This document shows positions 35,190 to 44,268 of a stretch of DNA of 64,000 nt, piece after piece. Origin of the DNA: Oscillospiraceae bacterium (GTDB taxonomy: Bacteria > Bacillota > Clostridia > UMGS1810); NCBI GenBank assembly GCA_021629085.1, contig JAJXRJ010000001.1:54948-118947 (forward strand), given 5' to 3'. The position numbers were made by a program, and so were the translations under genes. The notes under the pieces were generated by a model, which was given only the letters and a program-made list of their open reading frames with translations, had not been told where the DNA came from and searched no databases. How positions within the stretch are numbered: the stretch's first letter is position 1; each line of letters begins with the position of its first letter.

Positions 35190-35894
35190 ATGAGTTTATT
35201 TACCATCTCCGATTTACATCTTTCTCTTAGCATCGACAAACCAATGGACGTGTTTGGCAGTGAGTGGGATCATTATATGGAGCGCCTTTTTGAAAACTGG
35301 AGCAGCACTGTTTCAAGCACTGATACAGTGATTGTGGGCGGCGATGTCTCGTGGGCTATGTATTTAAACGAATGCGAGCGGGATTTCGCGTTTTTAAACG
35401 CGCTTCCCGGGACAAAAATTATCTTGAAGGGAAACCACGACTACTGGTGGGAAAGCCTCACCAAGCTTCAAAATTATGTGACAGAAAAAGGCTTTTCTAC
35501 GCTTTGTTTTTTACACAACAACGCATATTTGGCAGAAGACTGCGCGATCTGCGGCACACGCGGATGGGTAGACCCCAGTTATGAGAGCTTTAAGGCAGAC
35601 GACCAGAAAATTTATCTGCGTGAGCTTGCACGCATGGAGCTTTCACTCAAAAGTGCAGCAAAGCTTGGCGCAAAAAAAATCATCGCTGTACTCCACTATC
35701 CGCCCATCACCAAAACACTGACTGTCAGCGAGCAGTATGCGGCTCTGTTTCAAGCCTATGGCGTTTCTTTGTGTGTTTACGGGCATTTGCATGCACGCGC
35801 CTCCAAACGCGCTTTTGAAGGCATGGCAGGCGGCGTAGAATACAAGCTTGCAGCAGCGGATTACATGGGATTTACACCGTACAAACTCACATAA
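35190..35894 (+). CDS. Metallophosphoesterase (calcineurin-like)
   Basis: 234 aa from ATG 35190 (AAAGGGGG upstream). The full metal-site set is present: SDLHLS, GGDVSW, GNHDYWW, LHYPP and GHLHA. It is a cytoplasmic phosphoesterase of unknown substrate. It is transcribed from the divergent promoter shared with comEC. Confidence 0.87.
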   Translation: MSLFTISDLHLSLSIDKPMDVFGSEWDHYMERLFENWSSTVSSTDTVIVGGDVSWAMYLNECERDFAFLNALPGTKIILKGNHDYWWESLTKLQNYVTEKGFSTLCFLHNNAYLAEDCAICGTRGWVDPSYESFKADDQKIYLRELARMELSLKSAAKLGAKKIIAVLHYPPITKTLTVSEQYAALFQAYGVSLCVYGHLHARASKRAFEGMAGGVEYKLAAADYMGFTPYKLT

Positions 35895-35950
35895 TCCCCT
35901 TCTCTATCCCGAAATTTTTTGTAAATTATTAATATTTTTTAAAAAAACAG

Positions 35951-35979
35951 TGGCAAATTGGAAACACTTTTGATATAAT
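35951..35979 (+). promoter_or_regulatory. Promoter of tig
   Basis: TATAAT (35974-35979) with TGGCAA (35951-35956) at 17-nt spacing, in an AT-rich gap. Confidence 0.5.
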
Positions 35980-36044
35980 ATAGCGTTAGTGGCACCCCCA
36001 TGCCTAAAATGGATAATTTAAATAAAGAAGGGAATTTGATTTTT

Positions 36045-37331
36045 ATGAAAGCTACAAAAGAACAGGTTGAAAAAAATGTGGTCAAACTGACCATCACTGT
36101 GGATCAGGAAACCTTTGAAAACGGCGTTCAAAAAGCATACTTAAAAAATGTAAAGCACATCAACATAGCGGGTTTTCGAAAGGGCAAAGCGCCCCGGAAA
36201 ATCATTGAACAATATTATGGGAAAGAGATATTTTACGAAGATGCAATCAATTTTGTCTGCCCTAAAGCCTATGAACAGGCTGTGGCAGAGCTTCAAATCT
36301 CTCCTGTGGACCGCCCTGAAATTGACGTAGAGGAAATCGGCGACGGCAAAGACTTTGTGTTTACTGCAACTGTAACCGTAAAACCAGAGGTAAAGCTCGG
36401 CGAATATAAAGGGATAAAAGTAGATGCGGTTACCTATGAGACCACTGATGAAGATGTGGATGCGGAAGTGAAAAAAGCACAGGAACAAAACTGCCGTATT
36501 GTGCCGGTGGAAGACCGCGCGGTAAAACAAGGCGACTTGACGGTGATTGATTTTGAAGGCTTTGTGGATGGCGTGGCGTTTGAAGGCGGCAAGGGCACGG
36601 ATTACAACTTAGAAATTGGCAGCGGTGCGTTTATTCCCGGTTTTGAAGATCAGCTGGTGGGTGCTGAAGCGGGCAAGGAAGTGGAAGTAAATGTCACCTT
36701 CCCGGAGGAATATCATGCAGAAGAGCTCAAAGGCAAACCCGCAGTGTTCAAAGTCACCGTGAAAGAAATTAAGGAAAAACAGTATCCGGAGCTCAATGAC
36801 GAGTTTGTAAAAGACGTCAGTGAATTTGATACACTGGAAGAATATAAATCTGACATTCGGGAAAAATTAACAAAAGCAAACGAGGCCAAAGCGAAAAATG
36901 AGCTTGAAAACAAAATCATTGAGCAAGCTGTAAATGCGGCAGAAGTTGATATCCCACAAGTTATGATTGACAGCCAGCTTGACAATATCGCCCGCGATTT
37001 TGACTACCGCTTGTCTGCACAAGGGTTAAATTTACAAAAATACTTAGAAATCACCGGCTCTACGCTGGACGGCTTTAAAGAGCAGTTTAAAGAACAGGCG
37101 CAAACCCAAGTAAAAACATCGCTGGTTTTGGAAGAAATTGCAAAAGCGGAAAACTTAAAAGCCTCTGACGAGGATGTGGACGCCGAACTTGAAAAAATGG
37201 CCAAGAGCTATAACATGGAGCTTGAAAAAATCAAGTCGGCATTCCGCGACGAGGACAGGTTGTCCTTAGAGGGTGAGATTGTAACCAAAAAAGCTGTGGA
37301 TTTTTTAGTGAAAAACGCGAAAATTAAGTAA
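36045..37331 (+). CDS. tig: Trigger factor
   Basis: 428 aa from ATG 36045 (GAAGGGAA upstream; the frame starts earlier without an RBS). The N-terminal ribosome-binding signature is GFRKGKAPRKI. The FKBP-like PPIase domain (about 150-245) is followed by the C-terminal chaperone arms. It is the co-translational chaperone at the exit tunnel. Followed by clpP and clpX as in many Clostridia. Confidence 0.97.
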   Translation: MKATKEQVEKNVVKLTITVDQETFENGVQKAYLKNVKHINIAGFRKGKAPRKIIEQYYGKEIFYEDAINFVCPKAYEQAVAELQISPVDRPEIDVEEIGDGKDFVFTATVTVKPEVKLGEYKGIKVDAVTYETTDEDVDAEVKKAQEQNCRIVPVEDRAVKQGDLTVIDFEGFVDGVAFEGGKGTDYNLEIGSGAFIPGFEDQLVGAEAGKEVEVNVTFPEEYHAEELKGKPAVFKVTVKEIKEKQYPELNDEFVKDVSEFDTLEEYKSDIREKLTKANEAKAKNELENKIIEQAVNAAEVDIPQVMIDSQLDNIARDFDYRLSAQGLNLQKYLEITGSTLDGFKEQFKEQAQTQVKTSLVLEEIAKAENLKASDEDVDAELEKMAKSYNMELEKIKSAFRDEDRLSLEGEIVTKKAVDFLVKNAKIK

Positions 37332-37351
37332 TTATCCAACAGCAGACTGTC

Positions 37352-37407
37352 ACAAGCTGTCTTAATCGAGCGAGCTAAGAAAAATCGTTTTGGATAAGAC
37401 AGCTTGT
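37352..37407 (+). promoter_or_regulatory. Long-loop hairpin between tig and clpP
   Basis: ACAAGCTGTCTTA (37352-37364) pairs perfectly with TAAGACAGCTTGT (37395-37407) across a 30-nt loop, followed by a T-rich stretch. It may be a terminator or a processing/attenuation structure that sets the tig to clpP ratio. Confidence 0.55.
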
Positions 37408-37458
37408 TTTCGCATTTTTATACTTGCACAAAATTACACAAATCAGGAGGAGAATCTT

Positions 37459-38052
37459 ATGAGTTTAGTACCAATGGTAATCGAGCAAACCAGCCGCGGA
37501 GAACGCTCCTACGACATCTATTCCCGGCTGCTAAAAGACCGCATCATTTTTTTGGGAGATGAAATCAACGATGTTACCGCAAGCTTGGTGGTCGCGCAAA
37601 TGCTGTTTTTAGAAGGGGAAGACCCCAATAAAGATATCAATGTTTATATCAACAGCCCCGGTGGCTCAGTGACGGCAGGCATGGCAATTTATGACACTAT
37701 GCAGTACATCCGCTGTGACGTTTCCACCATCTGCATCGGCATGGCGGCCAGCATGGGCTCGTTTTTGCTGGCAGCAGGCACCAAGGGCAAGCGCTTTGCC
37801 CTGCCCAATAGTGAAATTATGATTCACCAGCCGCTAGGCGGCATGAAGGGCCAGGCCTCTGATTTAAAAATCCATGCAGACTGGATTATCCGTATCAAAG
37901 AAAAGCTGAACCGGATTTTGAGCGAGCGCACCGGGCAGCCGCTGGAAACCATTGAACGGGACACTGACCGCGACAATTTCCTAACTGCGGAAGAAGCCAA
38001 GGCATATGGCCTGATTGACAACGTGATTGTGAACAAACAAATTGTGAAATAA
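37459..38052 (+). CDS. clpP: ATP-dependent Clp protease proteolytic subunit
   Basis: 197 aa from ATG 37459 (AGGAGGAG upstream). Catalytic Ser98 (GMAASMGSF) and His123 (MIHQP) are present, with the Asp near 172. It forms the tetradecameric protease that works with ClpX, encoded 13 nt downstream. Confidence 0.97.
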   Translation: MSLVPMVIEQTSRGERSYDIYSRLLKDRIIFLGDEINDVTASLVVAQMLFLEGEDPNKDINVYINSPGGSVTAGMAIYDTMQYIRCDVSTICIGMAASMGSFLLAAGTKGKRFALPNSEIMIHQPLGGMKGQASDLKIHADWIIRIKEKLNRILSERTGQPLETIERDTDRDNFLTAEEAKAYGLIDNVIVNKQIVK

Positions 38053-38065
38053 ATGAGGTGAATCT

Positions 38066-39361
38066 GTGGTAACCATGGACGACAAAAAGCAAATCCGATG
38101 CTCGTTTTGCGGAAAAACGGAGGAGCAGGTTTCCAAGCTGATCGCCGGTCCCGGCGTATATATCTGCAACGATTGCATCGACACCTGCCGCAGTATTGTA
38201 GCAGAGGAATATGACGATTTTGATAAGCTTGCTGATTTTGAAGAGCTTCCCAAACCGAGGGAAATCAAAGCAATTTTAGACGAATATGTCATCGGACAGG
38301 AGGCTGCAAAAAAAGCACTGTCTGTTGCAGTTTACAACCATTATAAGCGTATCAATGCACAAGACTATGCAGATGATGTGGAGCTGCAAAAAAGTAATAT
38401 TTTGCTCATCGGCCCTACTGGAAGCGGCAAAACGCTCATTGCGCAAACCTTGGCAAAAATTATTGATGTCCCCTTTGCGATTGCAGACGCCACGTCTCTT
38501 ACCGAAGCGGGCTATGTCGGCGAAGATGTGGAAAACATTTTGCTCAAGCTCATCCAGGCGGCAGATTTTAACATTGAACGCGCGGAAAAAGGCATTATCT
38601 ATATTGACGAAATTGATAAAATTGCCAGAAAATCAGAAAATCCTTCCATTACCCGCGACGTGAGCGGCGAGGGTGTGCAGCAGGCACTGTTAAAAATTTT
38701 GGAAGGCACAGTGGCATCTGTACCGCCGCAGGGCGGCCGCAAACATCCGCATCAAGAATTTTTGCAAATTGACACCAACAATATCTTATTTATCTGTGGC
38801 GGTGCGTTTGACGGCATTGATAAAATTATTGAGGCGCGCATTGGCCAGAAGCAAATGGGCTTTGGTGCAGAAATTTACTCTGCTGCTGAAAAAAACATCG
38901 GCGAGCTGTTAACGCATCTGCTCCCACAGGACTTGTTGAAATTTGGCTTGATTCCAGAGTTTATCGGCAGGCTCCCTGTGGTTGCAACGCTGGACCAACT
39001 GGATAAGGATGCACTGGTAAAAATTCTCACACAGCCCAAAAATGCCATTGTCAAGCAATATCAAAAGCTTCTGGAGCTGGATGGCGTTGCATTGGAATTT
39101 GACAAAGAGGCGCTCTTTTCCATTGCCGAGCGCGCCATTGCACTAAAAACCGGCGCACGCGGGCTGCGCTCTATCATGGAAGACATTATGATGGACGTGA
39201 TGTTTGATGCACCCTCTGACCAAACCATGGAAGCATGCGTCATCACCAAAAAATGTGTGGACAAACAAGAAGCGCCCAAAAGGATTGCCCGCAAAGGCGC
39301 GCGGACGGTTGACCTGCTTTCTGCTTCAGAGCCGGATTCGGGCAGTCAATCTGTTTCTTAA
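38066..39361 (+). CDS. clpX: Clp protease ATP-binding subunit ClpX
   Basis: 431 aa from GTG 38066 (GAGGTG upstream; ATG 38075 is also possible). The C4 zinc-binding domain is CSFCGK...CNDC. Walker A is GPTGSGKT and the pore loop is GYVGED. Walker B is IIYIDEIDK and sensor/arginine motifs are present. It unfolds substrates for ClpP. Confidence 0.97.
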   Translation: MVTMDDKKQIRCSFCGKTEEQVSKLIAGPGVYICNDCIDTCRSIVAEEYDDFDKLADFEELPKPREIKAILDEYVIGQEAAKKALSVAVYNHYKRINAQDYADDVELQKSNILLIGPTGSGKTLIAQTLAKIIDVPFAIADATSLTEAGYVGEDVENILLKLIQAADFNIERAEKGIIYIDEIDKIARKSENPSITRDVSGEGVQQALLKILEGTVASVPPQGGRKHPHQEFLQIDTNNILFICGGAFDGIDKIIEARIGQKQMGFGAEIYSAAEKNIGELLTHLLPQDLLKFGLIPEFIGRLPVVATLDQLDKDALVKILTQPKNAIVKQYQKLLELDGVALEFDKEALFSIAERAIALKTGARGLRSIMEDIMMDVMFDAPSDQTMEACVITKKCVDKQEAPKRIARKGARTVDLLSASEPDSGSQSVS

Positions 39362-39378
39362 AAAATTTGTTAGAAATT

Positions 39379-39430
39379 ACCCAGTGTAAGTTTTGCACAA
39401 ACTGCGCAAACTTGTACTGGGTATTTTTTT
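39379..39430 (+). terminator. Terminator after clpX
   Basis: ACCCAGT...TAAGTTT pairs with AAACTT...ACTGGGT (39379-39421, minor mismatches), followed by a TATTTTTTT tail. Confidence 0.8.
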
Positions 39431-39458
39431 TACACTTAATTGAAGGAGCTGACAATTT

Positions 39459-39668
39459 ATGTGGTGGGACAATACTGCATTGATTATTGTGATCATCGGC
39501 GCGCTCAACTGGGCTTCCATTGGCCTGTTTGGAATTGACCTGGTGGCAACCCTGTTTGGCGGCCAATCGGCGATCATTTCCCGTATTATCTACACGATTG
39601 TAGGAATTGCGGGCCTTTGGACCATAACCCTCCTGTTCAAGGAAAAGGTACCTGCCCGCCAGCATTAA
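39459..39668 (+). CDS. DUF378 membrane protein
   Basis: 69 aa with two transmembrane segments. The first carries the family hallmark IIGALNWASIGLFGIDLVA, and the second is IIYTIVGIAGLW. DUF378 (YuzA-like) proteins are widespread and of unknown function. RBS AAGGAGC precedes ATG 39459. It stands alone between two terminators. Confidence 0.85.
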   Translation: MWWDNTALIIVIIGALNWASIGLFGIDLVATLFGGQSAIISRIIYTIVGIAGLWTITLLFKEKVPARQH

Positions 39669-39686
39669 TTTCACAATAATCAAAAA

Positions 39687-39718
39687 AACGCCTCTGGAAA
39701 TTACCAGAGGCGTTTTAC
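39687..39718. terminator. Bidirectional terminator
   Basis: AACGCCTCTGG (39687-39697) and CCAGAGGCGTT (39704-39714), with A and T tracts on either side, separate convergent genes. Confidence 0.85.
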
Positions 39719-39731
39719 ATATAAAGGCCCA

Positions 39732-40094
39732 TTAAAACTTTGTCCCGCATTTCGGACAAAAATCGTTGTCCTTATCGGTTGTCGCGCCGCAGGAAGCGCA
39801 TTTTTTATTGCTTTTTAATTCATTGATCACCGACTCCAGCTCTTCTTCCTTTTCCTTTAGGCGGTCAACAGTGCTTATCAAATCTTCGAGCATTTGTTCA
39901 TCCTGCGTTTGTGCTTCACCACGGCTATGCGTATAAAACGCCTCACCAATGGCCTGATACTTTTCCCGGATCTCATCCCGCACATCCGAAAGCTGGATTT
40001 TCAGTTTGGTAAAATCCACCATGTCATAAGATTTTTTTGCTGCCGATTTTGCCGTTTTTTTAATGGTGCTTGCCACCTCGTCGAAAATACCCAT
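39732..40094 (-). CDS. Zinc-ribbon coiled-coil protein
   Basis: 120 aa. A basic N-terminal helix (TIKKTAKSAAKK) is followed by a long predicted coiled coil (about 30-95) and a C-terminal zinc ribbon with CASCG and CPKCG. Similar short proteins are common in Clostridia and uncharacterised. RBS AAGGAGG lies before ATG 40094. Confidence 0.7.
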   Translation of the reverse strand: MGIFDEVASTIKKTAKSAAKKSYDMVDFTKLKIQLSDVRDEIREKYQAIGEAFYTHSRGEAQTQDEQMLEDLISTVDRLKEKEEELESVINELKSNKKCASCGATTDKDNDFCPKCGTKF

Positions 40095-40150
40095 TTTTAT
40101 TTTCCTCCTTGTTTTTTAAATTCTACCTTCCACTGTATGATATGCAAAAT

Positions 40151-41002
40151 TTAGTGAAAAACCGCCTGAATCAGCAATCCCGCCGCTGCGCCAACGGCAT
40201 ATAAAATTGCAATAATCTTTATATTTTGCCCAATATTTTTATTTTCTTTCAACAGCACAATCAGCCCTACGCCTGCACCCGTGCATAAGCCGCCCACCAG
40301 CGACCCGAATGTAATCCCGCCCACAACATACATTTGCGTCAAAATGACCGACGCCGCACAGTTTGGAATGAGCCCCACTGCCGCGGCAATAAAGGGCTGG
40401 AGCACCGCATTTTGCCCAAGCCAGCCAGACACCACATCTTCCCCCACAGCTGTAATTACACCATTGATGAGCGCTGTGGCAACAAATATAAATATAAAAA
40501 TTTTCACCGCGTGAATGACTGCGGAGCGGACAATGCCTCCTTCACAGCTTTCACAATTACCATGAAAATGCACATGGGCATCCTGCCTACGGCAAGGGGA
40601 TGCAAGTTCTTTTTGCCGGCGCGAAAAAAGATCGGCGCACACCCCTGTGATAACCGCGATGACAACCTTTAAAACGAGGATAACAACAACCTCAAATACC
40701 ATGCCTGGATGGGACAGCAAAATGGGCACTGCCTCATCCGAGGTGGAAATAAACACCGCAAGAATGGTTCCAAGCGTAATTGCATTTCTGGCATACAAAT
40801 CAGAAGCAATAACAGAAAAACCGCATTGCGGAATACATCCAAATATCGCCCCCAAAAGCGGCCCAAATCGGTTGGATTTCATCAGCAAATGATAAACCCG
40901 GTTGTTATTTTGATGTTCAAGATATTCAATCAGCAAATAAACACCAAATAAAATTGGCAAAATTTTGATAGAATCTAACAGTGCATCATATAAAATTTCC
41001 AA
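40151..41002 (-). CDS. Putative metal/arsenic-type efflux permease (ArsP_2 / PF11449-like)
   Basis: 283 aa with 8-10 predicted transmembrane helices and a His-rich cytoplasmic loop (DAHVHFHGNCESCEGG, about 143-158). Two inverted repeats of the core motif (FGCIPQCGFSV near 55 and GLIPNCAASVI near 212) suggest internal duplication. Relatives are annotated as arsenic efflux or putative manganese transporters; the substrate is not known. The start is TTG 41002 with AGGAGGGG. I saw no yybP-ykoY riboswitch upstream. Confidence 0.75.
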   Translation of the reverse strand: MEILYDALLDSIKILPILFGVYLLIEYLEHQNNNRVYHLLMKSNRFGPLLGAIFGCIPQCGFSVIASDLYARNAITLGTILAVFISTSDEAVPILLSHPGMVFEVVVILVLKVVIAVITGVCADLFSRRQKELASPCRRQDAHVHFHGNCESCEGGIVRSAVIHAVKIFIFIFVATALINGVITAVGEDVVSGWLGQNAVLQPFIAAAVGLIPNCAASVILTQMYVVGGITFGSLVGGLCTGAGVGLIVLLKENKNIGQNIKIIAILYAVGAAAGLLIQAVFH

Positions 41003-41113
41003 GCTTTCCCCTCCTATTTTTTTATTTTATACGTTTCTAGTAAAAAAGTCAATAAAGAAAGCCGATTAACCGTAAATTTGATCGAAAAGGCGTGATAAAT
41101 TTTTATTTTTCTA

Positions 41114-41142
41114 TTGACTTATAGTTCGCTTTTTAGTATAAT
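41114..41142 (+). promoter_or_regulatory. Promoter of tRNA-Thr
   Basis: TTGACT (41114-41119), a 17-nt spacer and TATAAT (41137-41142). Confidence 0.8.
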
Positions 41143-41168
41143 ATTATAACGTAAGCAATTTGACCTAT

Positions 41169-41244
41169 GCTACCGTGGCTCAGCAGGTAGAGCAGCTCAC
41201 TCGTAATGAGCAGGTCGTCCGTTCGAATCGGATCGGTAGCTCCA
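41169..41244 (+). tRNA. tRNA-Thr (anticodon CGT)
   Basis: Acceptor arms GCTACCG/CGGTAGC, D-arm GCTCAGCAGGTAGAGC, anticodon stem GCTCA/TGAGC with loop CTCGTAA (anticodon CGT, reading ACG), T-loop TTCGAAT, and encoded CCA at 41242-41244. Confidence 0.93.
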
Positions 41245-41248
41245 TTCA

Positions 41249-41283
41249 AAAAAGGCACAGCGCATTTAACGCTGTGCCTTTTT
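41249..41283 (+). terminator. Terminator of tRNA-Thr
   Basis: 14-bp arms 41249-41262 and 41270-41283 ending in TTTTT. The leading A run makes it bidirectional, also serving the minus-strand oxidoreductase operon. Confidence 0.85.
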
Positions 41284-41324
41284 GAATTTATTTTGCCATA
41301 TTTTAATTATCTGAGCGCCCCTCT

Positions 41325-42308
41325 CTACCAAACCTCTAACACGACCTTGCCAACGTTCCTGCCCTGATACAACAGGTCGTGCGCCGCTTCTGCCTCAGTG
41401 ATTTTAAGTGTCTTGTAAATTGTCGGCTTGACCAGCCCCGCCGACACCTTGGGGAATACCTCCTTTACAAGCGCTGCTAAAATCTGCGCCTTGACCTCCG
41501 GCGTGCGGGAGCGGAGTGTACTGCCGATAATCCGCACATTTCTCACATAGATATTCTTTAAATCAATCTCCGTCCTCTGCCCCGCAAGCGCGGCAATCAT
41601 AATCCATCTTGCACCATGCGTTAAATACTGAATACACTTGCCCATGATTTCGCCGCCCAGGCAGTCGATGGCCACATCGACACCATGCCCGTTATTGAGC
41701 TCCCTTTGCAGCACTTGTGCAATGTCTTCCTTTGTCGTGTTGACCACCACATCCGCTTTCAAATGCCGGATAGAATCTGCAATTTCATCAGACAAAACCG
41801 TAGTGATTACGCGGACACCAAATGCCTTTGCCATCGGGATTATCACACTTGCCAAGCCGCTGGCTCCCGCATTCATGAGCAGCGTATTGCCCGGCTCAAT
41901 CTTGCCCTCCCAAAACAGGTTCAGGTAAGCTGTGGCAAATGCTTCGGGTATGGCTGCCGCCTCCGCCATGGTACAGTTTTCGGGGACGGGCATGAGCATA
42001 TCATATTTTACACTAACATATTGCGCATATCCGCCCCCGCCAAGCAGTGCGCAAACCCGATCCCCTATCTTCCAGCCAGAGTTTGCCTTCGCCGCTTCTG
42101 TCATCTCAATAATTTCTCCCGATATTTCCAGTCCCATCCATTCAGGACAGCCCTCTGGCGGAGGATAGTCGCCTTCTCTCTGCATCAAATCTGCGCGGTT
42201 TAGCGCTGCATACGCTGTCTTCACCAACACTTCGCCGTCTTTTAAAACGGGGTTTGGCACCTCGTCCCAGCGCAGGCTTCTATCATCATTTACCAAAATT
42301 GCTTTCAT
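41325..42308 (-). CDS. Zinc-type alcohol dehydrogenase / NADPH:quinone oxidoreductase family
   Basis: 327 aa MDR-superfamily protein close to the PIG3/quinone oxidoreductase group. A GroES-like domain (about 1-125) is followed by a Rossmann domain with NAGASGLASV, which replaces the classic GxGxxG. No zinc-ligand set is seen, consistent with a quinone reductase. It is the last gene of the decaying oxidoreductase operon. AAAGG precedes ATG 42308. Confidence 0.8.
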   Translation of the reverse strand: MKAILVNDDRSLRWDEVPNPVLKDGEVLVKTAYAALNRADLMQREGDYPPPEGCPEWMGLEISGEIIEMTEAAKANSGWKIGDRVCALLGGGGYAQYVSVKYDMLMPVPENCTMAEAAAIPEAFATAYLNLFWEGKIEPGNTLLMNAGASGLASVIIPMAKAFGVRVITTVLSDEIADSIRHLKADVVVNTTKEDIAQVLQRELNNGHGVDVAIDCLGGEIMGKCIQYLTHGARWIMIAALAGQRTEIDLKNIYVRNVRIIGSTLRSRTPEVKAQILAALVKEVFPKVSAGLVKPTIYKTLKITEAEAAHDLLYQGRNVGKVVLEVW

Positions 42309-42324
42309 ATCTATTGAGCCTTTC

Positions 42325-43212
42325 TTACACGTGATTGCAGATTTGTTTCTGCCTGTTTTCCAAATATCGATCCATTTGAATGCTTATAGTGCTCTCCTGC
42401 CAGATTTCTTTGTCTTTTATCTGCGTCAGCTCGTAGTAAATCCCTTTTTCAAAATTCACAAAATCATGCTTACTCAAGCCAGTTGCCTTCAATATTTTGC
42501 TGTTATCTATGGTGCGGTCATAAAACCTGTCGTATAAATGTTTATACCACTCTGCAGGGAACAACTCAAAAATTTTTGCATATTCCTCTTGAGATACGGT
42601 GACAATATCCAGCTGCAAGAGATTCTTGTAACATGCCGCCACCTCTGCCCAAGTGATAGGTTCTCCGCTGGCAATGGTATATGTTTCGCCGAACGCATTT
42701 TCATTGAGCAAAAGCCCCAAAATCATCTTTGCCACATCTCCCGACCAGGTCAGCGCCGCATGCAGCTTCATCGCGTTTTCGGGAAGGACAACGGTTTTCT
42801 TTTTGTACGCTCTTGCAATAAAGGTTGGCGCCTCCAGCCCCACCAGCTGATAGCGATAGGTGGAATATACCATGGACGGCCGGAGTATCGTCCAATTTGT
42901 GTATGCCGAATCCCTCAAAATATCCTCTTCCTGTGCTTTATAAAGTGCATATTCCGTTTGTGCATGGCTTAAAAATTCAGCGTCATCCGAAACTTCCAGC
43001 AGCCGCGGTGAGGTCTCTTTTATCGGCCGTTCCAAATCGGCATATACACGGTAAGAAGACAGGAAAATATAATGCTTGGTATTTTGTAGCAGCATTTCAT
43101 ACCGCCGCAAAAACTCCGTTTTATGATAAAGCATAAAATCAATGATAACATCATATTTTTTCTCGGCAAACAGTTTCCTTAATACTACATCCTCTTTTGC
43201 ATTCAGTGTGTA
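42325..43212 (-). pseudogene. NAD-dependent epimerase remnant lacking its Rossmann N-terminus
   Basis: The frame is open from TAA 43215-43213 to 42325. It reads YTLNAKEDVVLRKLFAEKKY, then DVIIDFM and LSSYRVY, which match the region after the first 50-60 residues of extended SDR / epimerase proteins. The GxxGxxG cofactor loop is missing and a stop blocks the frame 29 nt after the upstream gene. The 269-aa piece from ATG 43134 might still be translated, but it could not bind NAD normally. A 5' deletion is the simplest reading. Confidence 0.75.
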
Positions 43213-43241
43213 TTACAATGAAATTCAACTTTGTTTTCTCT

Positions 43242-44267
43242 TCATATGATATTTTTTGCTCCCGTCCAGTCAAACAGCACCCCAACCGGAAAATTACGGT
43301 CGTGGATTAAACGCGAATATACGTCCGGCGCATCCTCTGGCCGGCAAACCTCACAAATCATACCTTCAAAGTCCAGCCTTCCGCCTTCCAGCAGCCGCAA
43401 AATTGCTTTGATATCGTCTTCATGTGTCCAACATCCCGGATATGACGCACCCATCCTGGCATTTGTATGTGCGCCTACTATCGTAATGCCGGGCATATGT
43501 ACTTTGCGGTAGTAATCAATATGAAAATCGGAACTGCGCGTACATCCCAAAAGTGCAATCCTCCCAAATTTTTTCATACAGTCCAGCGCTTGTATCAGCC
43601 CCTGCCCTAATCCAGTTACCTCAATGGCTATATTTACGCCTCCGCCTGTGCATTCTTTGACTTCATTACAGAACTCTGTTCTGGTTGGATCAAGCGCAAT
43701 GTCTGCACCCATTTTTAGCGCAAGTTCCCGTCTTTCCGCTACAGGGTCAACTGCAATAATTGGCATCGCGCCAGCAGCCCTTAATTCCTGGACGGCAAAC
43801 TGTCCCAAAATCCCCAGCCCCATCACCATGGCTGATTCGCCAATTTCCAGTTTTGTCTTGCGGATGGCAGCAAGGGGGAATGTAGCAATAAACGCCATTG
43901 CCGCCTGCTGTAACGGCACAGCGTCAGGGATTTTTATTACATGATCCCTGCCGATTGTGATATCTTTTTTATGGCTTCCCCAATAGACGATAACCCGGTC
44001 CCCTTTTTTAAGGTCATCCACACTGCCCCCGATATCTGTAATGATTCCAGCAGCGCTATAACCAGCATAACGCGGAAAAACTGCTTTTGAATTTTCATCC
44101 ATCACAGGGCCGTACCGCAGTCCAGTTATATTGGCGCGTTCTGTCCCGCTGCTAATTGCAGAGTATGCCAGCCTGACTGTCACCTCATCTTTTTGCGGAG
44201 CGTGGTAATCTGCTTCTATCAGCTCTGCTTGATTCACTTTTGTAAAAACGATCTGCTCTGTTTTCAT
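43242..44267 (-). CDS. Zinc-dependent-type medium-chain dehydrogenase
   Basis: 341 aa from ATG 44267. A GroES-like domain with SAISSGTERANITG resembles the dehydrogenase half of bi-domain oxidoreductases. The Rossmann loop is VMGLGILGQ. The catalytic zinc Cys is not evident, so the activity is uncertain. The ATG directly follows the TAA of the Gfo/Idh gene (44271-44269), with GGGTGGG as RBS. The pair probably acts on the same sugar or polyol. Confidence 0.78.
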   Translation of the reverse strand: MKTEQIVFTKVNQAELIEADYHAPQKDEVTVRLAYSAISSGTERANITGLRYGPVMDENSKAVFPRYAGYSAAGIITDIGGSVDDLKKGDRVIVYWGSHKKDITIGRDHVIKIPDAVPLQQAAMAFIATFPLAAIRKTKLEIGESAMVMGLGILGQFAVQELRAAGAMPIIAVDPVAERRELALKMGADIALDPTRTEFCNEVKECTGGGVNIAIEVTGLGQGLIQALDCMKKFGRIALLGCTRSSDFHIDYYRKVHMPGITIVGAHTNARMGASYPGCWTHEDDIKAILRLLEGGRLDFEGMICEVCRPEDAPDVYSRLIHDRNFPVGVLFDWTGAKNII

Positions 44268-44268
44268 T

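Noticed and set aside
41003..41168. yybP-ykoY manganese riboswitch before the efflux permease
   Set aside because: No conserved paired core is seen; the region is AT-rich with only the tRNA-Thr promoter on the other strand.
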